Assembly (NCBI RefSeq): GCF_001697225.1 | Contig: NZ_CP014671.1 | Location: 1,054,001 to 1,118,000, forward strand | Reading direction: 5' to 3' | Source of the DNA: Immundisolibacter cernigliae | GTDB lineage: Bacteria; Pseudomonadota; Gammaproteobacteria; Immundisolibacterales; Immundisolibacteraceae | DNA: 64,000 nt | Shown here: in pieces, positions 16,831-26,075 of the stretch | Numbering within the stretch: the stretch's first letter is position 1 | Layout of the letters: the number at the start of each line of letters is the position of its first letter | Notes under the pieces: model-generated | Seen by the model: the letters and a program-made list of their open reading frames with translations, nothing else | Told to the model about the DNA's origin: nothing | The model's database searches: none | Translations under genes and position numbers: made by a program

Positions 16831-18180
16831 TCAGGCACGGCCCCGCTCCAGCTCGGCCTGCAGCGCCGCCTGCGGCAGCTTGCCGACCGTGTTGCGCGGC
16901 AGGCGCGCCACGCGGACCAGCGGCCGCGGCAGGAACACCGGATCGACCATCGTCCCGAGCGCCGCCAGGATGTGCGCCTCACCCAGATCCGGCGCCACCA
17001 CCAGCGCCGCCGGCCGCGCCTCGCCGCCCCGCGCTGCTTCGGGCACGAACACCACGGCATCGACGACGCCCGGAATCCGCAGCAGATGCGCCGTCAGCTC
17101 GCTCAGGGACGCACGCTTGCCGGCCACCTTGAGCAGGTCGGTACTGCGTCCGCGCAAATGGAACCGGCCATCCCCCAGGTCGTCCACCCGATCCGGCAGC
17201 GTTACCGGCGCCGGCAGATGCTCGCCGTGCACGAGGTCCGTGCCGTCGTGCCGGCTCAGGTGCATGCCGGGGAACAACTGCCAGACCGGCGTGGCGACGG
17301 TATGGCGCGTGGCCATGCTGCCGGCCTCGGTACACCCATAGATTTCGTGGACCGGCGCCCCGAGCGCGGCTTCCGCAGCCGCCGCCAGCTCCGCTGCAAG
17401 GGGGGCGGTGGCCGACACGATCAGCTGCAACGCCGGGAACGGCCCACCGGCGGCGAGGAACGCGCGCAGGTGAACGGGCGTCGTGACCAGCACCCGCGGT
17501 GCCGGCACCTGCGCCAGGGCGTCGCGCAACTCGGCCGGAAAGAAGGTGCGCCCGGCGTGCACGGCGCAGCCACTGGCCAAGGCCATCATCACCGTGGTTT
17601 CGAGGCCGTACATGTGCTGCGGTGGCACAGTGGCCACGATGTTGGCTGCGGCAACCCCCTCTCCCAGGAAGCGCTGCGCGATCAGCTGCGCCGTGCGCGC
17701 CAGCGTGCCCCAGGTCTTGGCATGCACCTGCGGCGTGCCGGTGCTGCCGGAGGTGAAAACCAGCGCGGCGATGTGGTCCTGGAGCAGCGTCGGAACCGCG
17801 TGCGGCGCGGTATCGGCGCCCGTTTCGTCGCTCACCCCGATCCATGTCAGCGGCAGGTCGGGCGGTACCGTGTCGGCCAGCCCGTAGCAACCGGGATACG
17901 CACCGACGATTTGCGCCATGACACCGGGCGCATGGCTGGGCGGCAGCAGATTGGTCTGGCCGCGCAGGCACACCGCGGCGAAGGCGGTCATGAAGCGGTA
18001 GCGGTCCTCGCACAGGTTGAGCGCGTGCGTCGCATCCGGAAGTCGGCTCGCCAGGGCGAGCACGTCGCTCAGGAATCGCCGCCGGCTCACGCCACCCGAA
18101 CCGCGCCACGCCACCGGACCCGGCGGGTGATTGAGATCGATGAGCGGCAGCCGCGCGACGGCGCTAATACTTCCCTCCAC
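16831..18180 (-). CDS. AMP-dependent acyl/aryl ligase of the aryl polyene locus (ApeH-like)
   Basis: A 449-residue ANL-superfamily ligase that would activate the aryl starter acid as an adenylate and load it onto the carrier protein. The P-loop motif is at residues 143-155 (TSGSTGTPQVHAK). The EIYGCTEAG motif follows, and the C-terminal domain has the hinge GRSTDLLKVAGKRAS and the catalytic lysine in NTVGKLPQ. It is shorter than typical acyl-CoA synthetases, as in other aryl polyene loci. The start is uncertain: no ATG fits, and I chose the GTG at 18180. With the neighbouring chorismatase, the natural substrate is likely 3-hydroxybenzoate (inference). Confidence 0.9.
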   Translation of the reverse strand: MEGSISAVARLPLIDLNHPPGPVAWRGSGGVSRRRFLSDVLALASRLPDATHALNLCEDRYRFMTAFAAVCLRGQTNLLPPSHAPGVMAQIVGAYPGCYGLADTVPPDLPLTWIGVSDETGADTAPHAVPTLLQDHIAALVFTSGSTGTPQVHAKTWGTLARTAQLIAQRFLGEGVAAANIVATVPPQHMYGLETTVMMALASGCAVHAGRTFFPAELRDALAQVPAPRVLVTTPVHLRAFLAAGGPFPALQLIVSATAPLAAELAAAAEAALGAPVHEIYGCTEAGSMATRHTVATPVWQLFPGMHLSRHDGTDLVHGEHLPAPVTLPDRVDDLGDGRFHLRGRSTDLLKVAGKRASLSELTAHLLRIPGVVDAVVFVPEAARGGEARPAALVVAPDLGEAHILAALGTMVDPVFLPRPLVRVARLPRNTVGKLPQAALQAELERGRA

Positions 18181-18251
18181 ATACGCGCAGGGCTTGCGCG
18201 CGCGGCGCCCCGGGACCGTGGGCGTAATGCCTGAACGGGTGCGAGACCATG

Positions 18252-18845
18252 TCAGACGGCCTTGTAGTCGGTGCGCGCGACCAGGCGAAGGTGGGCCAGA
18301 AATCCGCCGTGAACATGGGCCGGGAAGCGCAGCCGCCGATACAGGTACTCCAGCACGAACACCAGGCCGACCAGCAGGTAATTCACGAAGTTGCTGAACA
18401 GCGACCACACCGGCAGCGGCGCGAACAGGGCCAGGGCCGCGTTGCCGACCGCGATGCCCGCCAGGATCAGCGCCCACAGCGCCGTGACGCGCCGCGTGTA
18501 GACCAGCACTTCCGGCTCCAGCGTGTCGCGGCTCAGCTGCGCCAGGCGCGTCGCCACCGGTACCTGACCGGCGCGCAGCGAGCCGGCAAACACCGCCAGC
18601 ACGGCGGCCGGCGTGACCACCGGCGGCACGAACAGGGCGTACATGCCGCCGCCCATGCGCGTCAGTACGTGCAGCAACCCGGCCAGGGCCAGCAGGCTCA
18701 GCCAGTGGCCGGGCCGCAGCGCTCGCAGGCCCTGATACAACGGGATGGCGCACATCACTACCAGCGCCAGCCATTCAAGGCGCGGCGCGCCCCACAGCAC
18801 GGCCAGGTGCACCAGCACCGGGTAGGCGAGCAGCAGAACCGGCAT
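18252..18845 (-). CDS. Aryl polyene locus integral membrane protein (COG4648 type)
   Basis: A 197-residue membrane protein with about six hydrophobic segments and a basic C-terminus (RLRFPAHVHGGFLAHLRL). Proteins of this class (COG4648) are a regular part of aryl polyene loci, lying between the carrier protein and AMP-ligase genes exactly as here; their biochemical role is not established. The ATG overlaps the ACP stop by one base (TGATG), so the two are translationally coupled. Confidence 0.83.
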   Translation of the reverse strand: MPVLLLAYPVLVHLAVLWGAPRLEWLALVVMCAIPLYQGLRALRPGHWLSLLALAGLLHVLTRMGGGMYALFVPPVVTPAAVLAVFAGSLRAGQVPVATRLAQLSRDTLEPEVLVYTRRVTALWALILAGIAVGNAALALFAPLPVWSLFSNFVNYLLVGLVFVLEYLYRRLRFPAHVHGGFLAHLRLVARTDYKAV

Positions 18846-19123
18846 CAGGCAGGGCGGCGGCTTTGCACGTAGGCGCTCAGCGCCCGCAGCGAGCCGAAGA
18901 TCTGCTTGTTGTTCTCGTCGTCGGCCCGCAGCTCGACGCCGTATTTCTGCTGCACGCCCAGAGCGATCTCCAGGGCATCGATCGAATCCAGACCCAGGCC
19001 GGCGGCCTCATGGCTGAACAGCGGCGCCTCGGGTGGGATGTCATCCGGCGCCACGCTTTCCAGGTTGAGCACGGTGACCAGAAATTGCGCCATCTCGCGC
19101 TCTGCATCGGACAGTGGGGACAT
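18845..19123 (-). CDS. Acyl carrier protein of the aryl polyene locus
   Basis: A 92-residue acyl carrier protein. The phosphopantetheine attachment serine is Ser47 in GLGLDSIDALEI, with a typical acidic helix around it. It carries the aryl starter and the growing polyene. I chose the ATG at 19123, preceded by AAGGGGA at a good distance; an in-frame ATG at 19162 would add 13 residues but has no visible ribosome binding site. It is the first gene of the minus-strand arm. Characterised E. coli and Xenorhabdus loci have two carrier proteins; only one is seen here. Confidence 0.92.
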   Translation of the reverse strand: MSPLSDAEREMAQFLVTVLNLESVAPDDIPPEAPLFSHEAAGLGLDSIDALEIALGVQQKYGVELRADDENNKQIFGSLRALSAYVQSRRPA

Positions 19124-19437
19124 GCCTGATTCCCCTTCAGTGGCTGGTTCAATGGCTGACATAGTGGTTGAACTATAATCCGGTTCGGCAGCGCCACGTA
19201 CGTTGCGCACCGCACATGCGCTGCCTGTTGCCGGCATTTGCCGGTCCGTCAATGCGTATGCGGGGGACGGTGCGTCGGCCCGCGGCCCGGCGGCGGCAGG
19301 GCTGACAGGATCGCAAGTTTTGTGTGTGGTAGCGGACAGACCCCGCCGCCCGCAATGCCTACATTCTTCCATGGGAAGAACCCCCCTGATCTACTGGCAA
19401 TAGCCCCAGGTATCGGTGGCGATCACCGAGTCAAAGG
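19124..19437. promoter_or_regulatory. Divergent promoter region of the aryl polyene locus
   Basis: About 310 bases between the two divergent arms hold no convincing gene. A consensus TATAAT lies at 19174-19179 on the plus strand. The complementary strand reads TATAGT/TTATAG in the same place, so either or both arms could start here. No good -35 box is recognisable, and I see no clear operator palindrome. The assignment rests mainly on the divergent arrangement. Confidence 0.4.
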
Positions 19438-20457
19438 ATGTCAATTAATTCATACGTCGACGGCTGCTCCTATTGGCTGTCTCACGAGCCGGACTCGCCC
19501 GGGACGCTCGATCACGACGTACTGGCGCGGATCCATTACGGCACCGACCTGACCGCGACACAGGATCCCCGCCAGATCAACGTGGCGCTCCCGCAGATGG
19601 GCGGCGCGCCGGTGGCCGAGGTCTGGCGCAGTCGCCGGTCGGTCGAGCACGGCTGGGCCGATGGCCTGGGTTACGCCCACAATGGCGAGGTGCTGTTCGG
19701 CCATGTACGCCTGGACGAGCCCGAACTGGTCGACCTGGTTCGCGCCACCACGCGCGCCTACCTGCGCATCGACCTGCTGTTGCGGCAGCTGGGTTATCCG
19801 TACTGGCTGCGGATGTGGAATTTCCTGGGCCACATCAACCACGGCGAAGGCGATGCCGAGCGCTATCGCCAGTTCAGCCAGGGGCGCCACAATGCCCTCG
19901 CCCTGAAGCCGGGCTTTGAATCCCGGCTGCCGGCTGCCACCGCCATCGGCACCCAGGAGGGCGGCATGACGGTGTACTTCCTGGCCGCGCGCGACCCGGG
20001 CGCGCAGGTCGAGAACCCGCGCCAGGTGAGCGCCTTTCGCTACCCGCCCACGTACGGCCCCAAGAGCCCCAGCTTCTCGCGCGCCTGCCTGAAGCAGTGG
20101 ACCGATGCCCGTCATCTGTTCGTGTCGGGCACCGCCAGCGTGGTCGGCCACCGGACGCTGCACCCCGGCGATCTGCTGGCGCAGCTGGACGAGACGCACC
20201 ACAACCTTGAAGCCCTGCTCGGGCAGGCCGGCGCGCTCGAGCCGGCGGCCGGGCCATTCCGCGCTGCCGGGCTCAAGATTTACGTTCGCCCCGGCCATGA
20301 TCATCCCGAGCTGCTGCCGCGCGTGCGCCGCCTGTTCGGCGACCAGGTACCGCTGCTGTGCCTGGCTGGCGATATCTGCCGCCGCGACCTGCTGCTGGAG
20401 ATCGAGGGGCTGTTCACTGCCACCGCGCACAGCGCATCGGCGCAGGCAGCCGCATGA
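19438..20457 (+). CDS. xanB2: XanB2-type chorismatase (3-/4-hydroxybenzoate-forming)
   Basis: A 339-residue enzyme of the chorismatase family (XanB2, FkbO, Hyg5). XanB2 of Xanthomonas cleaves chorismate to pyruvate and 3- and 4-hydroxybenzoate; 3-hydroxybenzoate primes xanthomonadin. Family motifs seen: RMWNFLGHIN (126-135), FRYPPTYGPKSPSFSRA (200-216), GTASVVGHRTLHPGD (231-245) and the C-terminal LLLEIEG holding the expected catalytic glutamate. No alternative start exists, since an in-frame stop lies 48 bases upstream of the ATG. As the first gene of the plus-strand arm, it indicates a chorismate-derived starter rather than one made by a tyrosine ammonia-lyase. Confidence 0.9.
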   Translation: MSINSYVDGCSYWLSHEPDSPGTLDHDVLARIHYGTDLTATQDPRQINVALPQMGGAPVAEVWRSRRSVEHGWADGLGYAHNGEVLFGHVRLDEPELVDLVRATTRAYLRIDLLLRQLGYPYWLRMWNFLGHINHGEGDAERYRQFSQGRHNALALKPGFESRLPAATAIGTQEGGMTVYFLAARDPGAQVENPRQVSAFRYPPTYGPKSPSFSRACLKQWTDARHLFVSGTASVVGHRTLHPGDLLAQLDETHHNLEALLGQAGALEPAAGPFRAAGLKIYVRPGHDHPELLPRVRRLFGDQVPLLCLAGDICRRDLLLEIEGLFTATAHSASAQAAA

Positions 20458-21308
20458 GTGGCTGGCGCCAGAGGCTGGATTACGCCTCGCGGGTCGCGAG
20501 CACCGGCCTGTGTTTTGCCACCTTCGGTGTGGCCTGTGTCGTGGTGAGCGTGGTGTGGTTCCCGCTGCTGCGCCTGAGCTCGCCGGACCAAGCCACTACC
20601 CGTCGGCGCGTGCGCCATTGCACGCATGTGTTCTACCGCTTCATCCTGGGCATGGCGCGCCGGCTGGGCATGCTCAGCTTCGAAGTGCACGGCGTCGAGC
20701 GGCTGGCGGCACCTGGCCAGCTGGTGGTGGCCAATCACCCGAGCCTGATCGACGTGCTGTTCATCGGCGCCCAGATGCCGCAGGTCGGCTGCATCGTCAA
20801 GGAATCCCTGCAGCGCAATCCGTTCCTGGGTGCGCCGATCCGCTGGGCCGGCTACATCCCCAACAGCACGCCCGAACACCTGATCGAGAACTGCCTGGCG
20901 GCGCTGCGCGGTGGCGACTCGCTGCTGGTATTCCCGGAGGGCACGCGCAGCGTGCCGGGCCAGCCGCTGAACATGAAACGGGGGCCGGCCCACATCGCGC
21001 TCGCCGCCGGCTGCGACCTGCTGCCAGTCACGATCGTGTGCCATCCCAGTGCCCTGACCAAGTCCGACGTGTGGTACCGGGTGCCGGCGCGCCGGCCGCA
21101 CTGGCGGATAAGCGTGGGCGAGCCGATCCGGCTGGCGGATCTGGTGCTGCCGGGCGAGCCAAAGTCGCGTGCCGCGCGCCGCGTGACGGCCCATCTGGCG
21201 GCGTATTTCAGTGCCCGTTTAGGCTTGCCCGCGCACTCCCCCGTCGCGGCCGCGGCCACCCCGGCCTCTGACAAGGCATCGACACCCGTGGATTCGGCGG
21301 CAGCCTAG
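20454..21308 (+). CDS. PlsC-type 1-acyl-glycerol-3-phosphate acyltransferase family protein
   Basis: A 284-residue acyltransferase with an N-terminal membrane segment (about 14-38). The HX4D catalytic motif is NHPSLID and the glycerolphosphate-binding block is FPEGTRS; a third block is LLPVTI. It is homologous to lysophosphatidic acid acyltransferases, but within this locus it likely acylates the polyene anchor (xanthomonadin-type pigments are linked to lipid). The ATG overlaps the chorismatase stop (ATGA). The C-terminus is an Ala/Pro-rich, probably flexible tail. Confidence 0.9.
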   Translation: MSGWRQRLDYASRVASTGLCFATFGVACVVVSVVWFPLLRLSSPDQATTRRRVRHCTHVFYRFILGMARRLGMLSFEVHGVERLAAPGQLVVANHPSLIDVLFIGAQMPQVGCIVKESLQRNPFLGAPIRWAGYIPNSTPEHLIENCLAALRGGDSLLVFPEGTRSVPGQPLNMKRGPAHIALAAGCDLLPVTIVCHPSALTKSDVWYRVPARRPHWRISVGEPIRLADLVLPGEPKSRAARRVTAHLAAYFSARLGLPAHSPVAAAATPASDKASTPVDSAAA

Positions 21309-22087
21309 TGGTCGAGGGCGAGCATTCCGCGCAGGACCGCGGCCCGGCGCCTTACCGACCCTGCATCGTCATCCCCTTTTACCGTCACGAAGGCGCGATT
21401 GCCGGCACCGTCGAGCGGCTCAAGCCCTTTGGCCTGAACTGCTGGATCGTCGATGACGGCAGCGGCGAGCCCAGCCGCGAAGTGCTGCACCAGATCGCCA
21501 CCCGCGAGGCGCATTGGGTTCGCCTGAGCAGCCATGCGCGAAACCGTGGCAAGGGGGAAGCGGTGATGACCGGCCTCAGGGAGGCTCACGCCGCCGGCTT
21601 TACCCACGCCGTGCAGATCGACGCCGACGGCCAGCACGACGCCAGCGACCTGCCGCGCCTGCTGTCGGTGTCCCGCGCGCAGCCACAGGCGCTGGTCACC
21701 GGCATCCCGGTTTATGACGAGTCGGTGCCCAGGGCGCGGCTGTATGGCCGCTACCTGACGCATGTTCTGGTCTGGGTGCAGACGCTGTCGCTGCAGATTC
21801 GCGACTCGATGTGCGGCTTTCGGGTCTACCCGGTGGACACCGCGCTGGCGGTGTGGGACCAGGGCCACGTCGGGCGGCGCATGGAGTTCGACACCGAAAT
21901 CATGGTGCGCATGTTCTGGCGCGGCGTGCCGGTGCAAAGCGTGCCCACGCGCGTGACCTACCCCGCCGACGGCGTGTCGCACTTCCACATGGTGCGCGAG
22001 AACCTGCGCCTGGCCTGGATGCACCTGCGGCTGCTGGTCGGCATGTGCCTGCGCCTGCCGCGGCTGCTGTGGCGGCGCAGCGCATGA
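21308..22087 (+). CDS. Family 2 glycosyltransferase of the aryl polyene locus
   Basis: A 259-residue GT-A-fold glycosyltransferase. It shows the nucleotide-binding VIPFYRHE start, WIVDDGSG, the DxD-type DADGQHD and a downstream acceptor region with MEFDTEIMVRMFWRG, as in dolichyl-phosphate-mannose-synthase-like enzymes. It has no long C-terminal membrane anchor. Glycosyltransferases of this class are standard in aryl polyene clusters and may sugar-modify the polyene or its lipid carrier. The start is a GTG sharing its first base with the TAG of the acyltransferase gene. Confidence 0.9.
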   Translation: MVEGEHSAQDRGPAPYRPCIVIPFYRHEGAIAGTVERLKPFGLNCWIVDDGSGEPSREVLHQIATREAHWVRLSSHARNRGKGEAVMTGLREAHAAGFTHAVQIDADGQHDASDLPRLLSVSRAQPQALVTGIPVYDESVPRARLYGRYLTHVLVWVQTLSLQIRDSMCGFRVYPVDTALAVWDQGHVGRRMEFDTEIMVRMFWRGVPVQSVPTRVTYPADGVSHFHMVRENLRLAWMHLRLLVGMCLRLPRLLWRRSA

Positions 22088-22506
22088 GTGCGCCACCGAC
22101 ACGCAGCGCGCAGGTACAGGTGCAGGTGCCGTTCCATGACCTGGACCCGGCCGGCATCGTCTGGCATGGCCACTACGCCAAGTACTTCGAGCTCGCCCGC
22201 TGCGCGCTGCTGGAGAGCTTCGATTACAACTACCCGCAAATGGCAGCGTCCGGCTACAGCTGGCCGGTCATCGACCTGCGCGTGCGCTACATCCGGCCGG
22301 CCCTGTTTGCGCAATGCCTGAACGTCAGTGCCACCCTGGTGGAATGGCAATTCCGGCTGCGCATCCGCTACCGGATCAGCGACGCCGCCACCGGCGAGCG
22401 CCTGACCCAGGGCGAGACGGTGCAGGTTGCGGTGGATCTGGAAACACGCCAGATGTGCCTGCCCTCGCCCACGGTGCTGCTCGAAAAACTCGGACTGGCG
22501 ACATGA
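22084..22506 (+). CDS. 4-hydroxybenzoyl-CoA thioesterase-family acyl thioesterase
   Basis: A 140-residue single hotdog-fold thioesterase. The signature FHDLDPAGIVWHGHYAKYFE contains the catalytic Asp of the YbgC/4HBT family. In aryl polyene clusters the matching protein (ApeK class) may release or edit polyene thioesters. The ATG overlaps the glycosyltransferase stop (ATGA), and its own TGA overlaps the following LolA-like gene in the same way. Confidence 0.9.
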   Translation: MSAPPTRSAQVQVQVPFHDLDPAGIVWHGHYAKYFELARCALLESFDYNYPQMAASGYSWPVIDLRVRYIRPALFAQCLNVSATLVEWQFRLRIRYRISDAATGERLTQGETVQVAVDLETRQMCLPSPTVLLEKLGLAT

Positions 22507-23150
22507 AGCATGCATTGCGCTGGCTGATCGCCATGCTGTTTGCCATGCCGGGGCTGGCCGACGACCTGTTCGACCACCCGCAAACGCCGGCCCGGGCGCA
22601 GGCCGTCCTGCGGGCCGCCATGCCCGATCTGGGCCAGATTCAGGTGCTGCGTGGCCGCTTCGAGCAGCGCAAGTATCTGAGCGAGATTCCCCAGCCGCTG
22701 AGCTCTGCCGGTGAGTTCCTGCTGGTGCGCGATCTGGGCGTGTGGTGGCATGCTCAAACGCCGATCGACTCCGCGGTGACGTTGACGCACGGCGGTCTGG
22801 TGCAGCTGGACGCCGGCCCATCGACGCAGGGCCGCACAAGCCTTCACCAACCAGGGTCCGAGCTCGTCGCCAGCGTCTTTTTCGCCCTGTTCACGCTCGA
22901 CATCGATACCCTGGCGCGCAGCTTCGACCTGTTCATGACCGACTCCGGCGGGCGCTGGCAGCTGGGCCTGCGACCGCGCGATGCGAGCCTCGCCGCCTGG
23001 TTCCATCAAGCCACCATCAGCGGTGGCGCGCGCGTGGAACAGGTGCGCCTGTACGAGGCCGCGGGCGACCGTACCGAGATCGACCTGGATGCGACAGCGC
23101 AGCCCCGGTCCAGCCTCACACCCGCCGAGCGCCAACGCTTTGAGCCCTGA
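22503..23150 (+). CDS. LolA-like periplasmic outer-membrane carrier protein
   Basis: A 215-residue exported protein with a signal peptide (residues 1-19, ending GLA-D) and a LolA-type half-barrel. Recognisable blocks are LRGRFEQRKYLSEIPQPLSSAGEFLL and the later LTHGGLVQLD. LolA proteins shuttle lipoproteins across the periplasm; the cluster-borne paralogue is thought to move the lipid-linked polyene to the outer membrane. It is followed by the MMPL exporter with an overlap of about 11 bases. Confidence 0.88.
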   Translation: MKHALRWLIAMLFAMPGLADDLFDHPQTPARAQAVLRAAMPDLGQIQVLRGRFEQRKYLSEIPQPLSSAGEFLLVRDLGVWWHAQTPIDSAVTLTHGGLVQLDAGPSTQGRTSLHQPGSELVASVFFALFTLDIDTLARSFDLFMTDSGGRWQLGLRPRDASLAAWFHQATISGGARVEQVRLYEAAGDRTEIDLDATAQPRSSLTPAERQRFEP

Positions 23151-25491
23151 GCCCGGCGGGATTTACCTGCGCTTCTGGCTGTGGACCGCGGCCGTGGCGG
23201 CGCTGGTCCTGTTCTATGCGCTGCGCGTGGCCCCGGTGCTGCGCATCGACACCGACATCATGGCCCTGCTGCCGGGCGCCACCGATCAGACCGCGGCCGC
23301 GCAGCAACGCCACTCCGACGCGCTCGGCCGAAAATTGCTGTTCCTGGTTGGCGACGCCGATCCGCAGCGCGCGCGTGAGGCGGCCCGGCAGCTGGGCGAT
23401 CGCTTGCGCGATGCGCACGTGTTCACGGCCGTGAGCCTGGAAGCCGATGCCGGGATGGCGGATCTGGCGCTGTACCGCGAGCATCGCTTCGGCCTGCTGT
23501 CGGACGCGCAGCGCCGGCTGCTGGGCCAGGCTGGCGGCGCCCGGCGCCTGCACGCGCAAACACTCGCCGGACTGTATGGACCGGGCGTGATGCCGCGGGC
23601 ACTGCCGGTGGCGCAGGACCCCTTCAACCTGCTCGGGGATTTCCTGTCGCAACAGGTGGCGGGACTGGGCGCCGTGCGCCCGGACCACGGCATGCTGATG
23701 CTCACCCAGGCCGGCGTCAGTTACGTGCTGGTCGGGGCCGAAATCGGCGGCGACCCGTTTTCGGTGGAAACCCAGACCCGGATCATGCCGGCGATCGATG
23801 TCGCGGTGGCACGGGCGCGCGGCGCGGGCGCGCAGGTGCTCTCGTCCGGCGTCATCCTGCACGCGACGCAGGCGGCAACGCGCGCGCGGGCCGAGATCAA
23901 CCTGGTCGGCACGCTGTCGCTGCTCGGCGTGGCGCTGATGATCCTGCTGACCTTCCGTTCGCTGCGCCCGCTGCTGCTGAACGTCGTCGTGCTGGGCAGC
24001 GGCGCGCTGGCCGCCCTGACCCTGTGCCAGCTGGTATTCGGCCGCGTGACGCTGATCGCGCTGATATTCGGCGCCGGTCTGATCGGCGTGGCGGCGGATT
24101 ATTCCACGCACTTCCTGGCCGACCAGTTCCGCAACCCGGCCGGCTGGACGCCGCGCCAGGCGCTGCGTCATGTCGGCCCCAGCATCGTCATGGGCATGGG
24201 CTGCGCCGTGCTGGGTTACCTCAGCCTGGGCCTGACGCCACTGCCGGGGCTGAGGCAAATGGCCGTGTTCTCCGCCGCCGGACTGGTCGTGGCCTGCATC
24301 GGCGTGCTGTGCTGGTACCCGGTGCTGGCGCCGCCGGCGCGGCGCGGTCAGCCGGCACCGCTGCGCTGGGCAGTCAGCCTCGATCGGCACCTGGGCCGCC
24401 TCGGTGGACGGCAGACACGGCGCGCGGCATGGGCACTCGCGGCGCTCGCGCTGCTGGCCGCCGCGCGCGTCGACTTTGCCGACGACGTACGGCTGCTGCA
24501 TGCCGTGCCGGCGCCGCTGCACGCAGCGGACAGTCGCGTGCGCGAGTTGCTGCAGAGTGTTCCGGACAGTCAGTTCTTCCTGGTGCAGGGGCCGTCTCCG
24601 GAAGCGGTGCTGCAGGCCGAGGAGCGCCTGCGCGAGGCCCTCGATGCCGCAATCGCAGACGGCGCCCTCGGCAGCTACCGCGCAGTCAGCCGCGGCCTGC
24701 CGTCGGTGCAGCGACAACAGGAAAACCATGCGCTGCTGGCAGCGCAGGTCTACCGCCCCGGCGGCATCGGCCCGCAGCTGATGGATGAGCTGGGCTTTCC
24801 GCCAGCGCTGGCGGCGCAGCGCCTGGCCGAGTTCGCGAACGCCCCGCCACCGCTGGGTGTGGAACAGTGGCTCGCCGATGCCGTGTCCATGCCCTATCGC
24901 GATCTTTGGCTTGGCGCTGACGCACACGGCCATGCCTCGATCGTGAGCCTGAGCGGTATCCGCGACTTCGCCGCCCTGCGGGCACTACCCGCCCGGTTGC
25001 CGGGCGTGCAGTTCGTGGATCGGGTGGCAGCGGTGTCCGAACTGCTCGGCCACTACCGGCGACTGGCGCTGCTGCTGCTGGCGGCCGCGTATGTTCTGAT
25101 CGGTGGCGCGATGGCACTGCGCTACGGCATCACGGACGCCGCCCGGCTATTGACTGCGCCGCTGGGCGCCGCGCTGCTCACTGCCGGCGTGCTGGGCGCC
25201 TGCGGCGCACTCAACCTGTTCCACGTGCTGGGCCTGTTCCTGGTACTGGGTCTGGGCGTGGACTACGCGGTATTCCTGCGCGAAGGCGCGGCCTCGCGCG
25301 CCGCCACGGTGCTGGCCATTACGCTGTCGACGGTGGGGGCGGCGCTGTCCTATGGCCTGCTGGCCTTCAGCGCCACGCCGTTCATTCGCGCCATCGGACT
25401 GACACTGCTGATCGGCGTCGGTTTCACCTATCTGCTGGCACTGCTGCTGCAGCGCCCGCCGGCTGGGACGATCCACACGGAGGCTTCGTGA
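23140..25491 (+). CDS. RND/MMPL-family exporter of the aryl polyene locus
   Basis: A roughly 783-residue inner-membrane transporter with two repeats, each made of one membrane helix, a large periplasmic domain and a group of five to six helices: about 12 transmembrane segments in all (first helix near residues 10-30, groups near 255-400 and 630-775). The intramembrane acidic motifs GVAADYSTHFL and GLGVDYAVFL are the proton-relay regions of the MMPL family. It probably moves the polyene lipid to the periplasm. No ATG fits; the best start is a TTG at 23140 overlapping the lolA-like gene. Confidence 0.9.
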   Translation: MSPEPGGIYLRFWLWTAAVAALVLFYALRVAPVLRIDTDIMALLPGATDQTAAAQQRHSDALGRKLLFLVGDADPQRAREAARQLGDRLRDAHVFTAVSLEADAGMADLALYREHRFGLLSDAQRRLLGQAGGARRLHAQTLAGLYGPGVMPRALPVAQDPFNLLGDFLSQQVAGLGAVRPDHGMLMLTQAGVSYVLVGAEIGGDPFSVETQTRIMPAIDVAVARARGAGAQVLSSGVILHATQAATRARAEINLVGTLSLLGVALMILLTFRSLRPLLLNVVVLGSGALAALTLCQLVFGRVTLIALIFGAGLIGVAADYSTHFLADQFRNPAGWTPRQALRHVGPSIVMGMGCAVLGYLSLGLTPLPGLRQMAVFSAAGLVVACIGVLCWYPVLAPPARRGQPAPLRWAVSLDRHLGRLGGRQTRRAAWALAALALLAAARVDFADDVRLLHAVPAPLHAADSRVRELLQSVPDSQFFLVQGPSPEAVLQAEERLREALDAAIADGALGSYRAVSRGLPSVQRQQENHALLAAQVYRPGGIGPQLMDELGFPPALAAQRLAEFANAPPPLGVEQWLADAVSMPYRDLWLGADAHGHASIVSLSGIRDFAALRALPARLPGVQFVDRVAAVSELLGHYRRLALLLLAAAYVLIGGAMALRYGITDAARLLTAPLGAALLTAGVLGACGALNLFHVLGLFLVLGLGVDYAVFLREGAASRAATVLAITLSTVGAALSYGLLAFSATPFIRAIGLTLLIGVGFTYLLALLLQRPPAGTIHTEAS

Positions 25492-26075
25492 ATTCCTTCG
25501 AGTCTGCTGCACGCCAGGCGGGAGCGCTCCGTCTGTCCGCGCTGGCCCTGACGCTGGCACTGACCGGCTGTGCTGTCTCGCCACCGCGCACGGTGACCAG
25601 TGCATTCCCGGTGCTGAACCCAGCCACGCTGGACGCGGCCCACACTGCCCGGCAACTGGTGCACGCCGCATTTGGCGAGCACGACCTGGTCTTCCAGTGC
25701 GTGGTCGACGCCCGCCCGGACGCGTTCACCGTGGTCGGCCTGGATGCACTCGGCCAGCGCTGGTTCAGCCTGCACCATGATGGCCGCGCGCTGGAAACCC
25801 GGCTCGGCCCACAGGCGCCGCAGCAGCTGGACCCCGGTCGCGTGCTGGCGGACCTGCAACTGGCGCTGTGGCCACTGAGCGCGCTGCAGCTGGCGCTGGC
25901 GGGCAGTGCCTGGCAGGTCAGCGAGCCGGCCCCGGCCACCCGCCGCCTGCGCCGTGACGGCCGGCTGGTGGCGGAAGTCCACTACGCGGGCGCGGACCCC
26001 TGGCAGGGCCAGTTGTGGCTGAGCAATTTCGAAACCGGCTACACGCTGTCCGTCGAATCGAGGCCGGTGCAATGA
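25488..26075 (+). CDS. DUF3261 outer-membrane lipoprotein of the aryl polyene locus
   Basis: A 195-residue lipoprotein: basic N-terminus, hydrophobic LALTLALTGC with lipobox LTGC (Cys28), then a beta-rich DUF3261 domain (LVFQCVVDARPDAFTVVGLDALGQRWFSL). DUF3261 proteins occur almost only in aryl polyene loci beside LolA-like and MMPL genes and may act at the outer membrane in placing the pigment. The GTG start overlaps the exporter stop (GTGA) and has a GGAGG six bases before it; the stop overlaps the reductase ATG. Confidence 0.88.
   Translation: MNSFESAARQAGALRLSALALTLALTGCAVSPPRTVTSAFPVLNPATLDAAHTARQLVHAAFGEHDLVFQCVVDARPDAFTVVGLDALGQRWFSLHHDGRALETRLGPQAPQQLDPGRVLADLQLALWPLSALQLALAGSAWQVSEPAPATRRLRRDGRLVAEVHYAGADPWQGQLWLSNFETGYTLSVESRPVQ

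Noticed and set aside
16831-18774. A 647-codon reading of the AMP-ligase frame extending upstream
   Set aside because: The extra upstream ~198 codons overlap the COG4648 membrane protein gene and are Arg/Gly-rich without ligase features.
19203-19403. A second carrier-protein or other small gene between the two polyene arms
   Set aside because: Frames here lack a phosphopantetheine DSL/DSI motif and ribosome binding sites; the region is better read as the divergent promoter.
23116-24933. A 605-codon minus-strand open frame opposite the MMPL exporter
   Set aside because: Antisense shadow of a membrane protein gene with no protein features of its own.
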